A DNA stretch of 44,561 nt from positions 1 to 44,561 of the forward strand of contig JALSTL010000123.1 of assembly GCA_026983755.1 (NCBI GenBank), given 5' to 3'. How positions within the stretch are numbered: the first letter of the stretch is position 1; every line of letters starts with the position of its first letter. This DNA comes from Melioribacteraceae bacterium (lineage in GTDB: Bacteria > Bacteroidota > Ignavibacteria > Ignavibacteriales > Melioribacteraceae). This document shows positions 44,479 to 44,561 of this stretch, piece after piece. The notes under the pieces were generated by a model. The model saw only the letters and a program-made list of their open reading frames with translations. It did no database searches and was not told the DNA's origin. The translations under genes were made by a program, and so were the position numbers.

Positions 44479-44561
44479 AAACATGATGATTCTCTTCCTT
44501 TTTAATTTTAACCCGTTCTTTCTTCATTTTCTAATTTTACAATTGGCCCTTTGATTTTTCA
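44479..44561. other. Window end, no gene called
   Basis: The last 83 bases hold no complete feature. Open minus-strand frames enter from the edge, but each is under 20 codons within the window, too short to call. Confidence 0.4.

Noticed and set aside
44479..44561. C-terminus of a minus-strand gene at the window edge
   Set aside because: All three frames reach a stop within fewer than 20 codons and show no recognisable sequence.

Overview
The window comes from an AT-rich bacterial chromosome (roughly 30% GC by eye) of the Bacteroidota/Chlorobi/Ignavibacteriota group, most likely an Ignavibacteria-like organism. The main clue is a secreted M4 metalloprotease ending in a type IX secretion sorting domain with the sequence YQNYPNPFNP. 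Further clues are an Obg GTPase without a C-terminal OCT domain, Bacteroidota-style promoters (TTTG-N20-TAnnTTTG), and many DUF1573, M1 peptidase and two-component families usual in this group. Genes are dense and switch strand often. I see no phage, transposon, integron, CRISPR array or plasmid gene, so this reads as core chromosome with small lineage-specific clusters.

Layout. 1-4338 is a loose signalling area: the C-terminal part of a DUF1643 protein, a small membrane protein with a response regulator (minus strand), a sensor-less histidine kinase, a STAS-domain protein and several small unknown proteins. 4435-9431 holds a long hairpin, a large acidic protein, obgE, a CAU tRNA directly in front of secG, a LOG-family enzyme and rpsU. 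9704-17426 is housekeeping: a TPR protein with aroE facing an aminotransferase, then the minus-strand genes ruvA, ruvC, yebC, recJ and the RNase P RNA gene rnpB, which lies just 20 bases in front of recJ.

17427-20600 is the most unusual cluster: a double DUF2249 protein, a 12-helix membrane protein built from three ~133-residue units like a heme-copper oxidase subunit I, a MIP18/SufT-like iron-sulfur factor, and an Rrf2 regulator with an Fe-S-type cysteine triad. A perfect 11+11 bp inverted repeat precedes the first gene. I infer a nitric-oxide, oxygen or Fe-S sensing and response unit.

20702-31000 holds envelope functions: an MscS channel, an M1 peptidase, a thioredoxin-fold lipoprotein, a DUF456 protein, a BON/LysM protein, a thioredoxin, an AI-2E family transporter, and a pair made of a lipoprotein resembling the emfourin protease inhibitors followed by a 1050-residue M4 protease. 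31078-35929 combines LysE, polyphosphate kinase and SixA (minus strand) with a divergent Nudix hydrolase and a DUF1573 protein, suggesting phosphate or polyphosphate metabolism. 35964-40051 is glycosyltransferase, miaA and a cyclic-nucleotide-domain/GAF histidine kinase. The kinase is divergent from an ECF sigma factor, its zinc-binding anti-sigma candidate and an OsmC protein. The window closes with a sulfotransferase, an AhpD-like protein and dgt.

All functional calls rest on motif recognition by eye. No database search, folding program or expression data was available.
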